Positions 38,761 through 48,557 of a DNA stretch of 64,000 nt are shown here, one piece after another; position 1 is the stretch's first letter; every line of letters begins with the position of its first letter. Source of the stretch: CAWFGW01 sp963815495 (lineage in GTDB: Bacteria; Bacteroidota; Bacteroidia; Cytophagales; JAAEPT01); assembly GCA_963815495.1 (NCBI GenBank), contig CAWFGW010000029.1:62001-126000 (forward strand). The letters are read 5' to 3'. The translations under genes and the position numbers were made by a program. Below the pieces are notes generated by a model, which did no database searches, was not told the origin of the DNA, and was given only the letters and a program-made list of their open reading frames with translations.

Positions 38761-38804
38761 AAAAACATAGCTTTTTTAAGTTAAAGCTCTAAGAACAAGA
38801 ATGC

Positions 38805-40467
38805 TTACTTCACAAATCTTTTAACTATATCGCCTTTATCTGAAGTAAGCATTAAAACATAAAAACCACTCGTTAGGTAGCTGATATCTATATTTCCTTC
38901 CGAAACATTCTTATTAGCCAAAGTAGCTCCTGCGGCATTATAGATCGTAAAGCTATTTAATTGAATAGATTCAGGCGAGGTTAATTTCAGTTCATTGCTA
39001 GTCGCAAACAAAGAGACTTCACTAGCTAAATCGCGATTAGTAATCCCTAACACAGGATCTTCCGTCACCGTGTTAAAACCAGTCCATAAAGCACCAGAAT
39101 TAGTGACATATGCACCACTAGTACCGCTTGGTATAATCAAATCTATAGTACTTCTATCTGGTGCAAAAGTTTCTTCATTACCACCTGTTGTGATTGTAGG
39201 CGGAGTGATAGATTCTGATATGACAGTTGTCAAAGGGTTTTCCCAAAAAGTACGAAATCCTAATTGTCCTACACCAGCTTTAACGGTAACAGTAGTAATA
39301 TCATTGTCGTAAAAAACTGCTCCGCCCATCGCTACCATACTACTTGGTATTACTACACTAGTCAATTTATTATAGCCAAACGACCCATTTCCGATAACTT
39401 CTACCCCAGTACCAAGATCAAGCGAATTTAGTTGATTGTAGGAAAAAACATTATACTGAATAGTCACAACACTATTCGGTATAACAAGACTAGTGAGTAG
39501 ATTTCCAGTAAAAGCTCAGCGAACCTATTTCATTTAACCCTTCTGAAAGCGTTAAACTTGTCAACCCTTTTTGATTAAATGCATCCTCTCCAATTTCAGT
39601 AACATTGTATGTTACGGAAGCAATCGTAACAGTTGCTGGTATAGTAACAATAGATCCTCCAAGTACATTATAGTTGATAGCGCTTACCGTATTAGGATTT
39701 GCTGAGGTCACTTCATACGTAATGTAATCAATTACAAAACTTTCTTCTGCTACAGATTTAAAACCTGTCCAAAGTGCTCCTGAGTTTGTTACATATGCAG
39801 CTTTAGTACCATCTGGTATGTATAAATCAATCGTATTACGTGTAGTAAAACCAGAAGCGGCTAAAGTTGCTGGAGTAGTACCTTTGCACGTTACAGTTTT
39901 TACTGGATTATTCGAGAAAGCGTTGATTCCGATGCTCCCAACTCCGTCCTCCACAGTAATATTTTTAATTAAATTATCTTTAAAAACGCCATTCCCCATT
40001 GTTTGAACACTAGATGGTAGCACTAAACTGTTTATTTTATTAAACTCAAATGCAGCAAGTCCTAAAGAAGAAACACCTGTACCTAGATCTAGGGTACTTA
40101 TTTGATTTTTTTCAAATGCCCTATAATCTATGCTTGTTACAGAATTTGGAATTACTACGCTGGTGATATTGTTAGTTGAAAAAGCTGTGTGGCCAATAGT
40201 TACTAAACTACTAGGTAGCGAAACACTAATGAGTCCTTTGGCATTAAAGGCAAAATTAGCAATACTTGTTACACTATATTTTGTATTGGTAGTTGGGTGA
40301 CTTATCGTTTTAGGAATTACAAGGTTAGGGTCACTTATGGTGTACCCTTTAGCCGCTACGGTATTACTAGATGTTATTCCGTAAATAATTCCATTAAGAT
40401 TAAAATCTTGAGCATAACCAATGATGGATAGCATTAAGGCAAATAAACTTAGTAGTGTTTTTTTCAT
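38805..40467 (-). CDS. BspA-like leucine-rich surface protein with T9SS domain (one frameshift)
   Basis: About 553 residues when joined. The start is the ATG giving MKKTLLSLFALMLSIIGYAQ (signal peptide); the longer upstream ORF is not needed. Several BspA-type repeats of about 23 residues follow (SVTSIDYRAFEKNQISTLDLG, VIPSSMVAMGGAVFYDN), and the C-terminus SPESIQLNSFTIYNAAG ... IVKRFVK is a T9SS sorting domain. The frame changes in the T4 run near 39512; with three T it reads FTGNLLTSLVIPNSV. BspA repeats bind host or matrix proteins in other Bacteroidota. It lies downstream of the two-component pair on the same strand. Confidence 0.87.
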
Positions 40468-40545
40468 ATTCTTTGATTTAGTACAACCAAAACTAAATAA
40501 AAGAACAAGTTGATGACTACCCAAAACAGGTAGTTTTATGATGCC

Positions 40546-41178
40546 TTAGATATACTTTTCTGTACGAGCAATATCAATAGCATCTTGCTTTGAATGTGCC
40601 TGCAATTTCGAATAAATCGATTTAATGTGATATTTAACTGCATCAATTGAAATAAATAAAATCTCTGATACTCCTCGGTAACTTTTCCCATTAGCTAAAG
40701 CGGATAGCACTTCAATTTCACGCTCTGACAATGGATTTTTAGGGTTTCTATTAAATGAAGAAATCACCATTCGCGCAATCTTCATGCTCATAGGTGCTCC
40801 TCCTTCCAAACATTCTTTTATAGCTCTTATTAAGTCATCACTACCAATAGTTTTTGTTAAATAACCAGAAGCTCCTGCTTTTAGCGCGGAAAAAACAGAT
40901 TCACTATTCTCAAAAACGGTCACCATGATCACATCTGTTTTAGGGGATCTACGCTTTAATTCACTTACCCCATCGATGCCATTCATACCTTGGAGTTCTA
41001 TATCCATCAAAACAATTCGTGGCTTATTAATTTTAATAACAGACAACATTTCTTCACATGAAGGATATGCTCCCATCACATAAAAACCTTCTGCACTTTC
41101 TACATATTCCACTAATGACAACCTCATGTGAGGATTATCCTCCACTATCATCACTCCTACATCGTTGTTTCTAGTCAT
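40546..41178 (-). CDS. NarL/LuxR-type response regulator
   Basis: 210 residues. Receiver domain with phosphorylatable Asp at about 59 (IVLMDIELQGMNG), acid pocket VEDN near 12-15 and Lys in GYLTK. A LuxR-type helix-turn-helix (SEREIEVLSALANGKSYRGVSEIL, VKYHIKSIYSKL) makes up the C-terminus. It follows the histidine kinase gene by 10 bp on the same strand. The BspA-like gene just downstream could be its target. Confidence 0.93.
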   Translation of the reverse strand: MTRNNDVGVMIVEDNPHMRLSLVEYVESAEGFYVMGAYPSCEEMLSVIKINKPRIVLMDIELQGMNGIDGVSELKRRSPKTDVIMVTVFENSESVFSALKAGASGYLTKTIGSDDLIRAIKECLEGGAPMSMKIARMVISSFNRNPKNPLSEREIEVLSALANGKSYRGVSEILFISIDAVKYHIKSIYSKLQAHSKQDAIDIARTEKYI

Positions 41179-41188
41179 AGAATTATCG

Positions 41189-42397
41189 TTATTTAGCCAA
41201 ACTTACTTTCAATAATACGCTAGTTCCTTTACCTAATACAGATGTTATCTCATAATAGGCTTGCAGTTGATCAACTCGTTTCTTTATACTTTTTAACCCT
41301 TGTCCTTGTTTCGCATGATCAACATCAAAGCCGACCCCGTTATCAATTATTTTTAATTTTAGCTGACCTTCAGAGCATGCTAAAGACCAATCTACGCGAT
41401 CAGCTTTGGCATGTTTATAAATATTTGTCATCAATTCTTTAAAAAGCGGCACTACATGTCTAAGAATATTTGACGACAGTTCTTCATCAATAGCGTGATT
41501 GTAAGGGAATAGTCGACCTTCAACTTTAACCTTTTCATAAGCAAAAAATTGTTGATTAAAATCGGTGAGATACATAAAAAGAGCACTGACAACAATACTA
41601 TTAGGTTCATTCACCCATATAAAATCTCTAAAGTTATCATATATCTGTTGCGACTCCTTTTCAATTATTGCTAACATTACACCTCTCTCCTCATCCGTTT
41701 TATAATTTTTTAACCGTTTCGAAATATGCACAACAGAGGCTAATTTATTGCCTAGCTCATCATGAAAATCTTGAGAAATAGATTCCCTTATCTGAGATCC
41801 CTGCACCTCTTGAATAATTTTATGCAGTCGATGATTGTTTCGTACAAGCACCCATACTAAAAAAAATAATATTAGCGTAATAATAATGGTATTAGCAAAA
41901 CGATAATGAATACTACTTGTCAATGGATCTGAAGGAAAATCTACAATACCTCTGACGTCAACAATATAAAAAAATACGATTGCACCCAGCGAAAGTATTG
42001 TTGCGACTATTCCATCAACCTTACCTATAAAAAGTAGGCTCGAAATTGCTGCTACCAGATACCAAAGCACATCATTGGAAGCAAAACCTCCCGACCAATA
42101 TACCCCTCCTGTTATCAAAGCCAAACCTGTGTAATTCAATATTCTAAGAGGACACAAAATATTTGTTGATTGCCTTAGCATAATTAAACATGAAGCAACC
42201 ACAATCACACCTATATAATTCAAAACAGCTTTTGTATTAAACAATATGCCTTGAAAAATAAAAGAGGTTGAATAGACAACAAGAACAAACAAAAAAAACA
42301 GTAGTAAGATCAACAACGTTTTAGCTTTTGTAAATAGCAGCTTATCACTTTGAAGAGAAGGATGAATAAGTTTTTGGGATAGTTTCAGGAAAAACAA
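41189..42397 (-). CDS. Membrane sensor histidine kinase (HisKA_3 type)
   Basis: 402 residues. About six membrane helices fill residues 20-185, with no large periplasmic loop, so the stimulus may be sensed in the membrane. The H-box is FHDELGNKLA (about residue 215), and the ATP domain shows ELMTNIYKHAKA, IDNGVGFD and GQGLKSIKKR (N, G1 and G2 boxes). It phosphorylates the NarL-type regulator next door; the two genes are 10 bp apart. The divergent ECF sigma gene starts 283 bp away. Confidence 0.92.
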   Translation of the reverse strand: MFFLKLSQKLIHPSLQSDKLLFTKAKTLLILLLFFLFVLVVYSTSFIFQGILFNTKAVLNYIGVIVVASCLIMLRQSTNILCPLRILNYTGLALITGGVYWSGGFASNDVLWYLVAAISSLLFIGKVDGIVATILSLGAIVFFYIVDVRGIVDFPSDPLTSSIHYRFANTIIITLILFFLVWVLVRNNHRLHKIIQEVQGSQIRESISQDFHDELGNKLASVVHISKRLKNYKTDEERGVMLAIIEKESQQIYDNFRDFIWVNEPNSIVVSALFMYLTDFNQQFFAYEKVKVEGRLFPYNHAIDEELSSNILRHVVPLFKELMTNIYKHAKADRVDWSLACSEGQLKLKIIDNGVGFDVDHAKQGQGLKSIKKRVDQLQAYYEITSVLGKGTSVLLKVSLAK

Positions 42398-42679
42398 TGC
42401 TAGCTCCTATTTTAATTAAGCGATTAATTTAAATGTTTTTTCCTTTATAAATGATAAATATCACTATCTAATTAAACCACTCACATTAAGCTTAGGTTTT
42501 AAATAGACCTACTCCTATGCGCTAATTTACACACATACCAATTTGTAAAACGACCTGTTGATTGAGCCTCCGAAATAAAATTTACAACTCATCAATCATA
42601 AGCCAAATATTCTTACCACTACTTTTAAACCTTTTATCCTCTCGGAAGTCTATCTTTGCGTTGCGCAAATTTGTAATCA

Positions 42680-43219
42680 TTGGAAGACAAAGAAATACTT
42701 GAAAAATTCAATCGCCCTGAAAGCCAGAATATGGCCTTTAATCAGCTGATTCGAAAATATCAAGAGCGGCTGTATTGGCACATCCGCAAAATGGTCATCG
42801 ACCATGATGATGCTAATGATTTGGTACAAGACAGCTTTATTAAAGCATTTAAAGGATTGTCTAACTTCAGGGAAGAAGCGCAACTATTTACCTGGCTGTA
42901 CCGAATAGCCACCAACGAATGTTTAAATTATCTAGCGAAGAAAAAAAGACGCTTGATATTCTCCCTTGACAATGTTGAAAATCATTTATTAAAAAAACTG
43001 GAGTCCCCTACAAACCTTGATGGCGACTTTATTCAACTGAAACTTCAAAAAGCGTTATTGACCTTACCCGAAAAACAACGCATGGTCTTTAACATGAAAT
43101 ACTTTGATGAGTTAAAATATGAGGAAATCTCAAAAATATTAGATACTTCAGTAGGTGGTTTAAAAGCTTCCTATCATCATGCAGTCAAAAAAATAGAAAA
43201 ATCGTTAAGCGAAGATTAA
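42680..43219 (+). CDS. ECF-type sigma-70 family RNA polymerase factor
   Basis: 179 residues, from TTG 42680 (next residues EDKEILEKF). Region 2: FTWLYRIATNECLNYLAKK and DLVQDSFIKAF; region 4: LPEKQRMVFNMKYFDELKYEEI and HHAVKKIEKSL. It is the first gene of a three-gene group with a small membrane protein and an LTxxQ-like periplasmic protein, the usual ECF plus anti-sigma layout; no ECF-specific promoter motif was assigned. Confidence 0.9.
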   Translation: MEDKEILEKFNRPESQNMAFNQLIRKYQERLYWHIRKMVIDHDDANDLVQDSFIKAFKGLSNFREEAQLFTWLYRIATNECLNYLAKKKRRLIFSLDNVENHLLKKLESPTNLDGDFIQLKLQKALLTLPEKQRMVFNMKYFDELKYEEISKILDTSVGGLKASYHHAVKKIEKSLSED

Positions 43220-43250
43220 ACCTTTACCGAAATTTAACATCTCAATCAAC

Positions 43251-43694
43251 GTGAACAACAAAAAATACATATCGCTGGATGACAAGCCCATCAAACATCC
43301 TTTCAAGGTTCCTGAAAACTATTTTGAAAGTTTACCGATGGAAATCCAAGGTAAATTATCCATACGGAAAACCCGTTCTTTTTCACTTTACAAGAAGGTA
43401 GCTATTGGCTCCATTTCAATAGCTACTGTTGTCATTCTCTTATTCACCTTATTTAAGCGCGATCATCTAACAAACAAAACAACTGATCAGTTATTAAGCG
43501 CTGTTTCAGATGCTTCTTTAATTGCGTACCTTGATAACATACAGTTTGACGAAGAAGAACTGTTCAATGAAGTGGATACAGAATACCTATTTTCAAAAAA
43601 CGTGATTTCGAATAACATTGAACAACAAGCCTTAAAAGCATACGAAGATACTTATTTCACCGAAGATGATTTAGACCTTTACGACTATGAATAA
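43251..43694 (+). CDS. Small membrane protein, probable anti-sigma factor
   Basis: 147 residues from GTG 43251. A short cytoplasmic N-terminus with KHPFKVPENYFESLP, a phrase frequent in Bacteroidota genes next to ECF sigma factors, is followed by one membrane helix (about 54-69, IGSISIATVVILLFTLF) and an acidic periplasmic tail. No zinc-binding motif is visible, so the anti-sigma role is inferred from location. It starts 31 bp after the sigma gene and overlaps the next gene by 8 bp. Confidence 0.65.
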   Translation: MNNKKYISLDDKPIKHPFKVPENYFESLPMEIQGKLSIRKTRSFSLYKKVAIGSISIATVVILLFTLFKRDHLTNKTTDQLLSAVSDASLIAYLDNIQFDEEELFNEVDTEYLFSKNVISNNIEQQALKAYEDTYFTEDDLDLYDYE

Positions 43695-44127
43695 ACTACT
43701 TACTACCCTCTGTCTATTACTAATCACCGTAATTAGTGGTTTTTCACAGCATCCTCAGTGCTCCAAAGAGGACTTTGAAAAAATTGAAGCAGCTAAAATC
43801 GCACACATCACCACCGCAGTAGGTTTAACACCTAGTCAAGCCGAAGATTTTTGGCCGCTTTACAATGAATACTCTAAAAAACGTAGAGAATTAAAACACG
43901 AAAGAAAAGAACTGATGCGAAAATCAGAAAGTTTGAACGAGGACAACCTTATTCTAACCACTATTACTCGAATTGATGAGCTACGTATGATGGAATTAAA
44001 TTTAGATCAGGCTTACCGGAAAAAGTTTCTAATCATCCTCTCACCTACCCAAGTCATGAATCTTTATCGAGCTGAAAAAGAGTTTTATAGAATGATCATG
44101 CGGAAAATTCACCAAGATGAGGATTAA
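43687..44127 (+). CDS. Periplasmic LTxxQ/CpxP-like sensor protein
   Basis: 146 residues. A signal peptide (MNKLLTTLCLLLITVISGFS) precedes an all-helical charged domain with GLTPSQAEDFWPLYNEYS (one LTxxQ motif, LTPSQ) and ILSPTQVMNLY (second, LSPTQ). That is the two-motif pattern of CpxP/Spy family sensors of envelope stress. Together with the sigma and membrane genes it probably forms an envelope-stress module. Confidence 0.75.
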   Translation: MNKLLTTLCLLLITVISGFSQHPQCSKEDFEKIEAAKIAHITTAVGLTPSQAEDFWPLYNEYSKKRRELKHERKELMRKSESLNEDNLILTTITRIDELRMMELNLDQAYRKKFLIILSPTQVMNLYRAEKEFYRMIMRKIHQDED

Positions 44128-44232
44128 CACACTTTTTGATTAATTCGGATGAAATCATTATTCTGACACTTTGTCACCTCCCTTCTTTTGTGTAACTTTG
44201 TTGCCCGAAAATTGTTCAAAGGGGAGTCACAC

Positions 44233-45711
44233 ATGGATAATAACATCATCAGAGACATTGACATTCTTCAGCCTGAAGAAGCACAAGCGTGTGAAACTGT
44301 AAAAGTTTCAAAAGACGAAAACACGGGTAAATCAAAGAAGTTATACATTGAAAGTTACGGCTGTCAGATGAACTTCTCTGATAGTGAGATTGTCTCTTCC
44401 ATCATGAAGGAAAACGGTTACGACACCACTTCTGACTACACCCAAGCTGACGTAGTATTTTTAAATACCTGCTCCATTCGTGATAAAGCGGAACAAACCG
44501 TGAGAAAACGTTTAGCAGAGTTTAATGTCATCAAAAAAAATTCGAAACCAGACATGATGGTGGGTGTGCTTGGCTGCATGGCCGAGCGATTGAAAGAGCA
44601 ACTTTTAGATGAGGAAAAAATTGTAGATCTGGTTGCCGGGCCAGATGCTTACCGCGACCTGCCTGGTTTAGTTGGAAAAGTAGACGATGGTGAAAAAGCA
44701 GTCAACACCTTTTTATCAAGAGAAGAAACCTATGCGGATATTAGCCCAGTCCGACTGAACTCCAACGGAGTGAGTGCTTTTATTTCCATCATGCGTGGCT
44801 GCGACAACATGTGTTCATTTTGTGTAGTCCCTTTTACACGTGGTCGTGAACGAAGTCGTGATCCATTATCCATCCTCAAAGAAGCCGAAGACTTAGTTGC
44901 TAAAGGTTATAAAGAAGTCACCTTATTGGGGCAAAATGTAGATTCTTACAAATGGTCAGCTGAGGAAAACAACAAAGCGTGGTTAGAGAAACAGCAAAAA
45001 AGTGGAAAACAACTAGAGATCGTCAACTTTGCGAACCTGCTTGAAATGGTCGCATTAGTAAGTCCTGACTTACGGGTACGGTTTAGCACCTCACACCCAA
45101 AAGATATTACCGATGAAGTATTGGAAACGATGGCCAAATACGAAAACATCTGTAACTATATTCACCTACCTGTCCAAAGTGGGAACAACCGCATTTTGGA
45201 TAAAATGAACAGAACCTATACCCGCGAATGGTATCTGGATCGTGTGGCAGCCATCCACCGTATTATCGGTCCTGATTGTGGTATCTCCTCCGATATGATT
45301 GCGGGATTCTGTTCTGAAACAGAAGAAGAACACAAAGATACCTTAACGCTGATGGAAAAAGTACGTTTCCATTATTCATACATGTTCTATTATTCAGAGC
45401 GCCCAGGCACTTTAGCCGAAAAAAAATACGAAGACGACATTCCTGAAGAGGTAAAGAAAAAACGTCTACAAGAAATTATCGATTTACAGCGAAAGCATTC
45501 TCATGAACGAAATATCGCAGCAATAGGTAAAGTACATAAAATACTAATTGATGGAGTTTCTAAAAAATCGGAGGACCAACTCAAGGGGAGAAACTCTGAA
45601 AACACCGTCATAATTTTTGATAAAGGTAGTCACAAGATTGGTGACTATGTAATGGTTAAAGCAGTAGATTGTACCTCAGCAACCTTGTTTGGGGAAGTTG
45701 TAAATGGCTAA
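44233..45711 (+). CDS. miaB: tRNA-2-methylthio-N6-dimethylallyladenosine synthase
   Basis: 492 residues from ATG 44233. The longer ORF upstream (from 44188) has no support, and a purine-rich stretch (AAAGGGGAG) lies before this ATG. The UPF0004 domain YGCQMNFSDSEI, TCSIRDKAEQ and VLGCMAER carries the second cluster; MRGCDNMCSFC is the radical-SAM site, and a TRAM domain ends the protein. Cys residues of both clusters are present. It methylthiolates A37 of tRNAs reading UNN codons. It overlaps the start of the next gene by 8 bp. Confidence 0.97.
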   Translation: MDNNIIRDIDILQPEEAQACETVKVSKDENTGKSKKLYIESYGCQMNFSDSEIVSSIMKENGYDTTSDYTQADVVFLNTCSIRDKAEQTVRKRLAEFNVIKKNSKPDMMVGVLGCMAERLKEQLLDEEKIVDLVAGPDAYRDLPGLVGKVDDGEKAVNTFLSREETYADISPVRLNSNGVSAFISIMRGCDNMCSFCVVPFTRGRERSRDPLSILKEAEDLVAKGYKEVTLLGQNVDSYKWSAEENNKAWLEKQQKSGKQLEIVNFANLLEMVALVSPDLRVRFSTSHPKDITDEVLETMAKYENICNYIHLPVQSGNNRILDKMNRTYTREWYLDRVAAIHRIIGPDCGISSDMIAGFCSETEEEHKDTLTLMEKVRFHYSYMFYYSERPGTLAEKKYEDDIPEEVKKKRLQEIIDLQRKHSHERNIAAIGKVHKILIDGVSKKSEDQLKGRNSENTVIIFDKGSHKIGDYVMVKAVDCTSATLFGEVVNG

Positions 45712-46993
45712 TCGGATGACAGATTCAGAACTACTCAGCATAAAACAGCGGTTTGGGATAATTGGAAATAGTCCAAAATTACTCCATGCCATACATATTG
45801 CGATGCAAGTGGCCTCGACTGATATGACTGTATTAATTACCGGTGAAAGTGGTAGTGGTAAAGAATCCTTTTCAAAGATCATTCATCAACTAAGTCCACG
45901 AAAACACAATCCGTTTATTGCCATTAACTGTGGTGCAATACCCGAAGGGACTATTGACTCCGAGTTGTTTGGCCACGAAAAAGGTTCATTCACTGGTGCG
46001 CACGATGCTCGAAAAGGATACTTTGAAGTAACCAATGGCGGTACCATTTTTTTAGATGAAATTGGTGAAATGCCAATGGGCACCCAAGCGCGTTTATTGC
46101 GGGTGCTTGAAAATGGCGAATACATTCGCGTTGGTTCATCAAAAGTTCAAAAGACAGACGTTCGTGTGATTGCAGCTACGAATGTCAATTTGTTTGAAGC
46201 CGTAGAAAAAGGGAAATTCCGAGAAGATCTTTATTATAGGTTGAACACGGTTCCTATTAACGTGCCACCACTTCGCGAACGGGGTAACGACATCGAGTTG
46301 TTGTTTAGAAAATTCGCTTCAGACTTTTCCGAAAAATACCATGTAAAACCCCTCAAACTAACCGATGAGGCAAAAAACGTGTGGCTAAACTTCCGATTTC
46401 CAGGAAACATCCGTCAGCTAAAAAACTTAGTAGATCAAATGTCTGCACTCGAAATGGAGCGCGAAATTGACAAAGAAACCTTGCTTCGGTACTTACCAAG
46501 CAACCCCGCTCATAGCCTTCCTGCACTACTGAAGGGCAACACACAAGACTTTTCTGAAAGAGAAATTCTCTACAAGGTGCTTTTTGACATGAAAAAAGAC
46601 ATGAATGAGTTAAAGAATCTTGTTCTGGAGTTAATGGAAGATGAAGGAAATTCAAAACAAATCATTAACGATCACAAAGAATTATTTTACAATTTAGATA
46701 AAACCCCATCACAATCTTCTGACTTGGTGCCCTCACAAAACAATTATTATGATTCAAAGGAATCAAAAATTGAAGTGATGAAAAAACATGAAGACGATTA
46801 CGACATTCACCACGTTGAAGACGTAACACACGATGAATATGAAGACGAAACTCTTTCGTTAGAGTCAAAAGAAAAAGAACTCATTATTAAAGCATTAAAA
46901 AAACACCGTAATAAGCGCAAATACGCAGCACAAGATTTGGGAATATCAGAGCGAACACTCTACAGAAAAATTAAACAGTACGAACTACAATGA
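45704..46993 (+). CDS. Sigma-54-dependent transcriptional activator
   Basis: 429 residues. The AAA+ domain has Walker A GESGSGKE, the sigma-54 contact motif GSFTGAHD and VFLDE-type Walker B (GTIFLDEIGEM). No receiver domain is present; the N-terminus is short. A long acidic linker (about 300-390) precedes the Fis-type helix-turn-helix ALKKHRNKRKYAAQDLGISERTLYRK. It overlaps miaB by 8 bp and is followed by lptE. This gene order is common in Flavobacteria and Bacteroidetes, which suggests regulation of envelope functions. Confidence 0.9.
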   Translation: MANRMTDSELLSIKQRFGIIGNSPKLLHAIHIAMQVASTDMTVLITGESGSGKESFSKIIHQLSPRKHNPFIAINCGAIPEGTIDSELFGHEKGSFTGAHDARKGYFEVTNGGTIFLDEIGEMPMGTQARLLRVLENGEYIRVGSSKVQKTDVRVIAATNVNLFEAVEKGKFREDLYYRLNTVPINVPPLRERGNDIELLFRKFASDFSEKYHVKPLKLTDEAKNVWLNFRFPGNIRQLKNLVDQMSALEMEREIDKETLLRYLPSNPAHSLPALLKGNTQDFSEREILYKVLFDMKKDMNELKNLVLELMEDEGNSKQIINDHKELFYNLDKTPSQSSDLVPSQNNYYDSKESKIEVMKKHEDDYDIHHVEDVTHDEYEDETLSLESKEKELIIKALKKHRNKRKYAAQDLGISERTLYRKIKQYELQ

Positions 46994-47499
46994 GAATTGC
47001 AGCAATCACCTTTCTGATTTTATTACTTTGCAGCTGTAGTGTCAACTATAGCTTAACAAGTACGTCTGCTCCAAATCAAGCGAATACCATCTACATTGCT
47101 AATTTTTACAATGAGTCGCCTTCAGGGCCACCTAATTTGAGTCAATACTTTACTGAAAAAACCAAAAGTTATTACCAAAACAACACCAAATTAGAGCTGG
47201 TCTCATCAAACGGAGATTTAACACTCGAAGGCGCTATCACAGGTTATAATATTACGCCAGTTGCTCCACAGCAAGGCGCTAATGGTATCAACATTGCTTC
47301 ATTAAGCCGATTAACCATTACTGTGCGGGCCAAATACACCAATAAATTCAATGAAAAAGACAACTTTGATCAAAGTTTTTCTTTTTTCTCAGACTTTGAA
47401 GCTAATAAATCGTTAAGTGATGTTGAAGATGCGCTTATTGATGAAATAACAGACCAACTGGTGCTGCAAATTTTCACGCGTTCATTTGACAACTGGTAG
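46990..47499 (+). CDS. lptE: LPS assembly lipoprotein LptE-like
   Basis: 169 residues. Lipobox LLLCSCS with the modified Cys near residue 17, followed by the compact beta domain (YIANFYNESPSGPPNLS, LTLEGAITGYNITPVAP, FDQSFSFFSDF) of LptE. It plugs the LptD barrel for LPS delivery to the outer surface. It overlaps the activator by 4 bp (ATGA). Confidence 0.85.
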   Translation: MRIAAITFLILLLCSCSVNYSLTSTSAPNQANTIYIANFYNESPSGPPNLSQYFTEKTKSYYQNNTKLELVSSNGDLTLEGAITGYNITPVAPQQGANGINIASLSRLTITVRAKYTNKFNEKDNFDQSFSFFSDFEANKSLSDVEDALIDEITDQLVLQIFTRSFDNW

Positions 47500-47508
47500 A
47501 ATCATTTC

Positions 47509-48549
47509 ATGAATAGAGAACAACTCTTACATATTATTGAAAACCCAAATGCCACTATTTCGGCAGACAACCTCAAGGAATTAGAAGCGCTAGTAAAGGC
47601 ATTCCCTTATTTTCAAGGCGGACATATTTTAATTGCAAGAGCTTATCACCTATCAGGAAATGTGTTTGCTGATAAAAAAATTAAAAAGGCGGCCGTTTAT
47701 GCTCCAAATAGAAAAAAATTAAAAAACTATATTTCTGCTCCTACTGAGGTAACATCAACAGAAAATAAACCAGTACCAGAAGCCCCTCCCATCACAACAC
47801 CTTCAATACAGCGTGTTGAGGTAAAGGAAACAGAGTCGAGTTTAAATGAAGACATCAGGTTACAGCTAGAGAAACTTCAAGAGGTTAAAAAAGAAGTTTT
47901 GGAGCCAATTAAGGAAGTCGAACAACCCAAAGAAGCTAAAAAAGAAGTGTTAGAACCTGAGAAGGAAGTAGAAAAACCTCAGGAGGTAAAAAAGGCACTT
48001 AAACCTAAAACCGAAACAAAAAAGCTCCCTGCTAAAGCCAAAAAATCAGCAAAAGCTAAACCTGCTCTAAAAGAGAAAAAGCAGGTAGAGAAAAAAGCTG
48101 TAGCAAAACCGCAAACCAAAACGACTAAAAAAGAAAGTATCAGCTCCAGTCGGTTAGGTGACGCTTTATATGAAATAAATGATCGCACAGAAGAAATACC
48201 TTTTGATAACACCCCTGATATATTATTAGAATATCTACAACATATTCAGTCTAAAAAGCGACCGTCTAAAAAACCTAAAAAAGACCAATTTGACATCATT
48301 GACTCTTTTATTAAAGAAGAACCCAGCATTAGTAGAATTGACCTTGATAAGTCTATAAAATCTTCAAATACAGACTTGAGTCAAAACAGTTCGATAGAAA
48401 ACACGAAGCTGATATCAGAAAATTTAGCGTTAATTTATGCACGACAAGGCAATATAAGTAAGGCGATTTCAATTTATGAAGAGTTAATTTTGAAAAATCC
48501 CCTAAAAAAAGCTTACTTTGCGTCCCAAATTGAGAAATTAAAAAATTAA
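47509..48549 (+). CDS. Low-complexity TPR-containing protein
   Basis: 346 residues. N-terminal helical region (residues 1-80, ALVKAFPYFQGGHILIARAY) resembles a TPR-like start. Residues about 85-215 are a Lys/Glu/Pro/Ala-rich segment with repeats of the type KKEVLEPEKEVE and KAKKSAKAKPALK. The C-terminus (about 300-346) contains a TPR-like motif, LALIYARQGNISKAISIYEELI. No signal peptide. It sits between lptE and secG. Confidence 0.75.
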   Translation: MNREQLLHIIENPNATISADNLKELEALVKAFPYFQGGHILIARAYHLSGNVFADKKIKKAAVYAPNRKKLKNYISAPTEVTSTENKPVPEAPPITTPSIQRVEVKETESSLNEDIRLQLEKLQEVKKEVLEPIKEVEQPKEAKKEVLEPEKEVEKPQEVKKALKPKTETKKLPAKAKKSAKAKPALKEKKQVEKKAVAKPQTKTTKKESISSSRLGDALYEINDRTEEIPFDNTPDILLEYLQHIQSKKRPSKKPKKDQFDIIDSFIKEEPSISRIDLDKSIKSSNTDLSQNSSIENTKLISENLALIYARQGNISKAISIYEELILKNPLKKAYFASQIEKLKN

Positions 48550-48557
48550 ATTATACA

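Larger units (their letters stand above)
38486..38804. other. Intergenic stretch, permease to BspA-like gene
   Basis: Besides the ATPase remnant (38491-38536) and a terminator of the minus-strand gene at 38726-38760, I see no ORF or RNA gene here. Confidence 0.5.

Noticed and set aside
6651..40467. Programmed ribosomal frameshifting as explanation for the split genes
   Set aside because: No common slippery site or stimulatory stem was found, and breaks affect unrelated genes; homopolymer insertion error is simpler, though the same direction of all steps is recorded as a finding.
45886..46868. Minus-strand ORFs of 67 to 100 codons inside the sigma-54 activator gene
   Set aside because: They lie entirely antisense to well-supported motifs of the activator.
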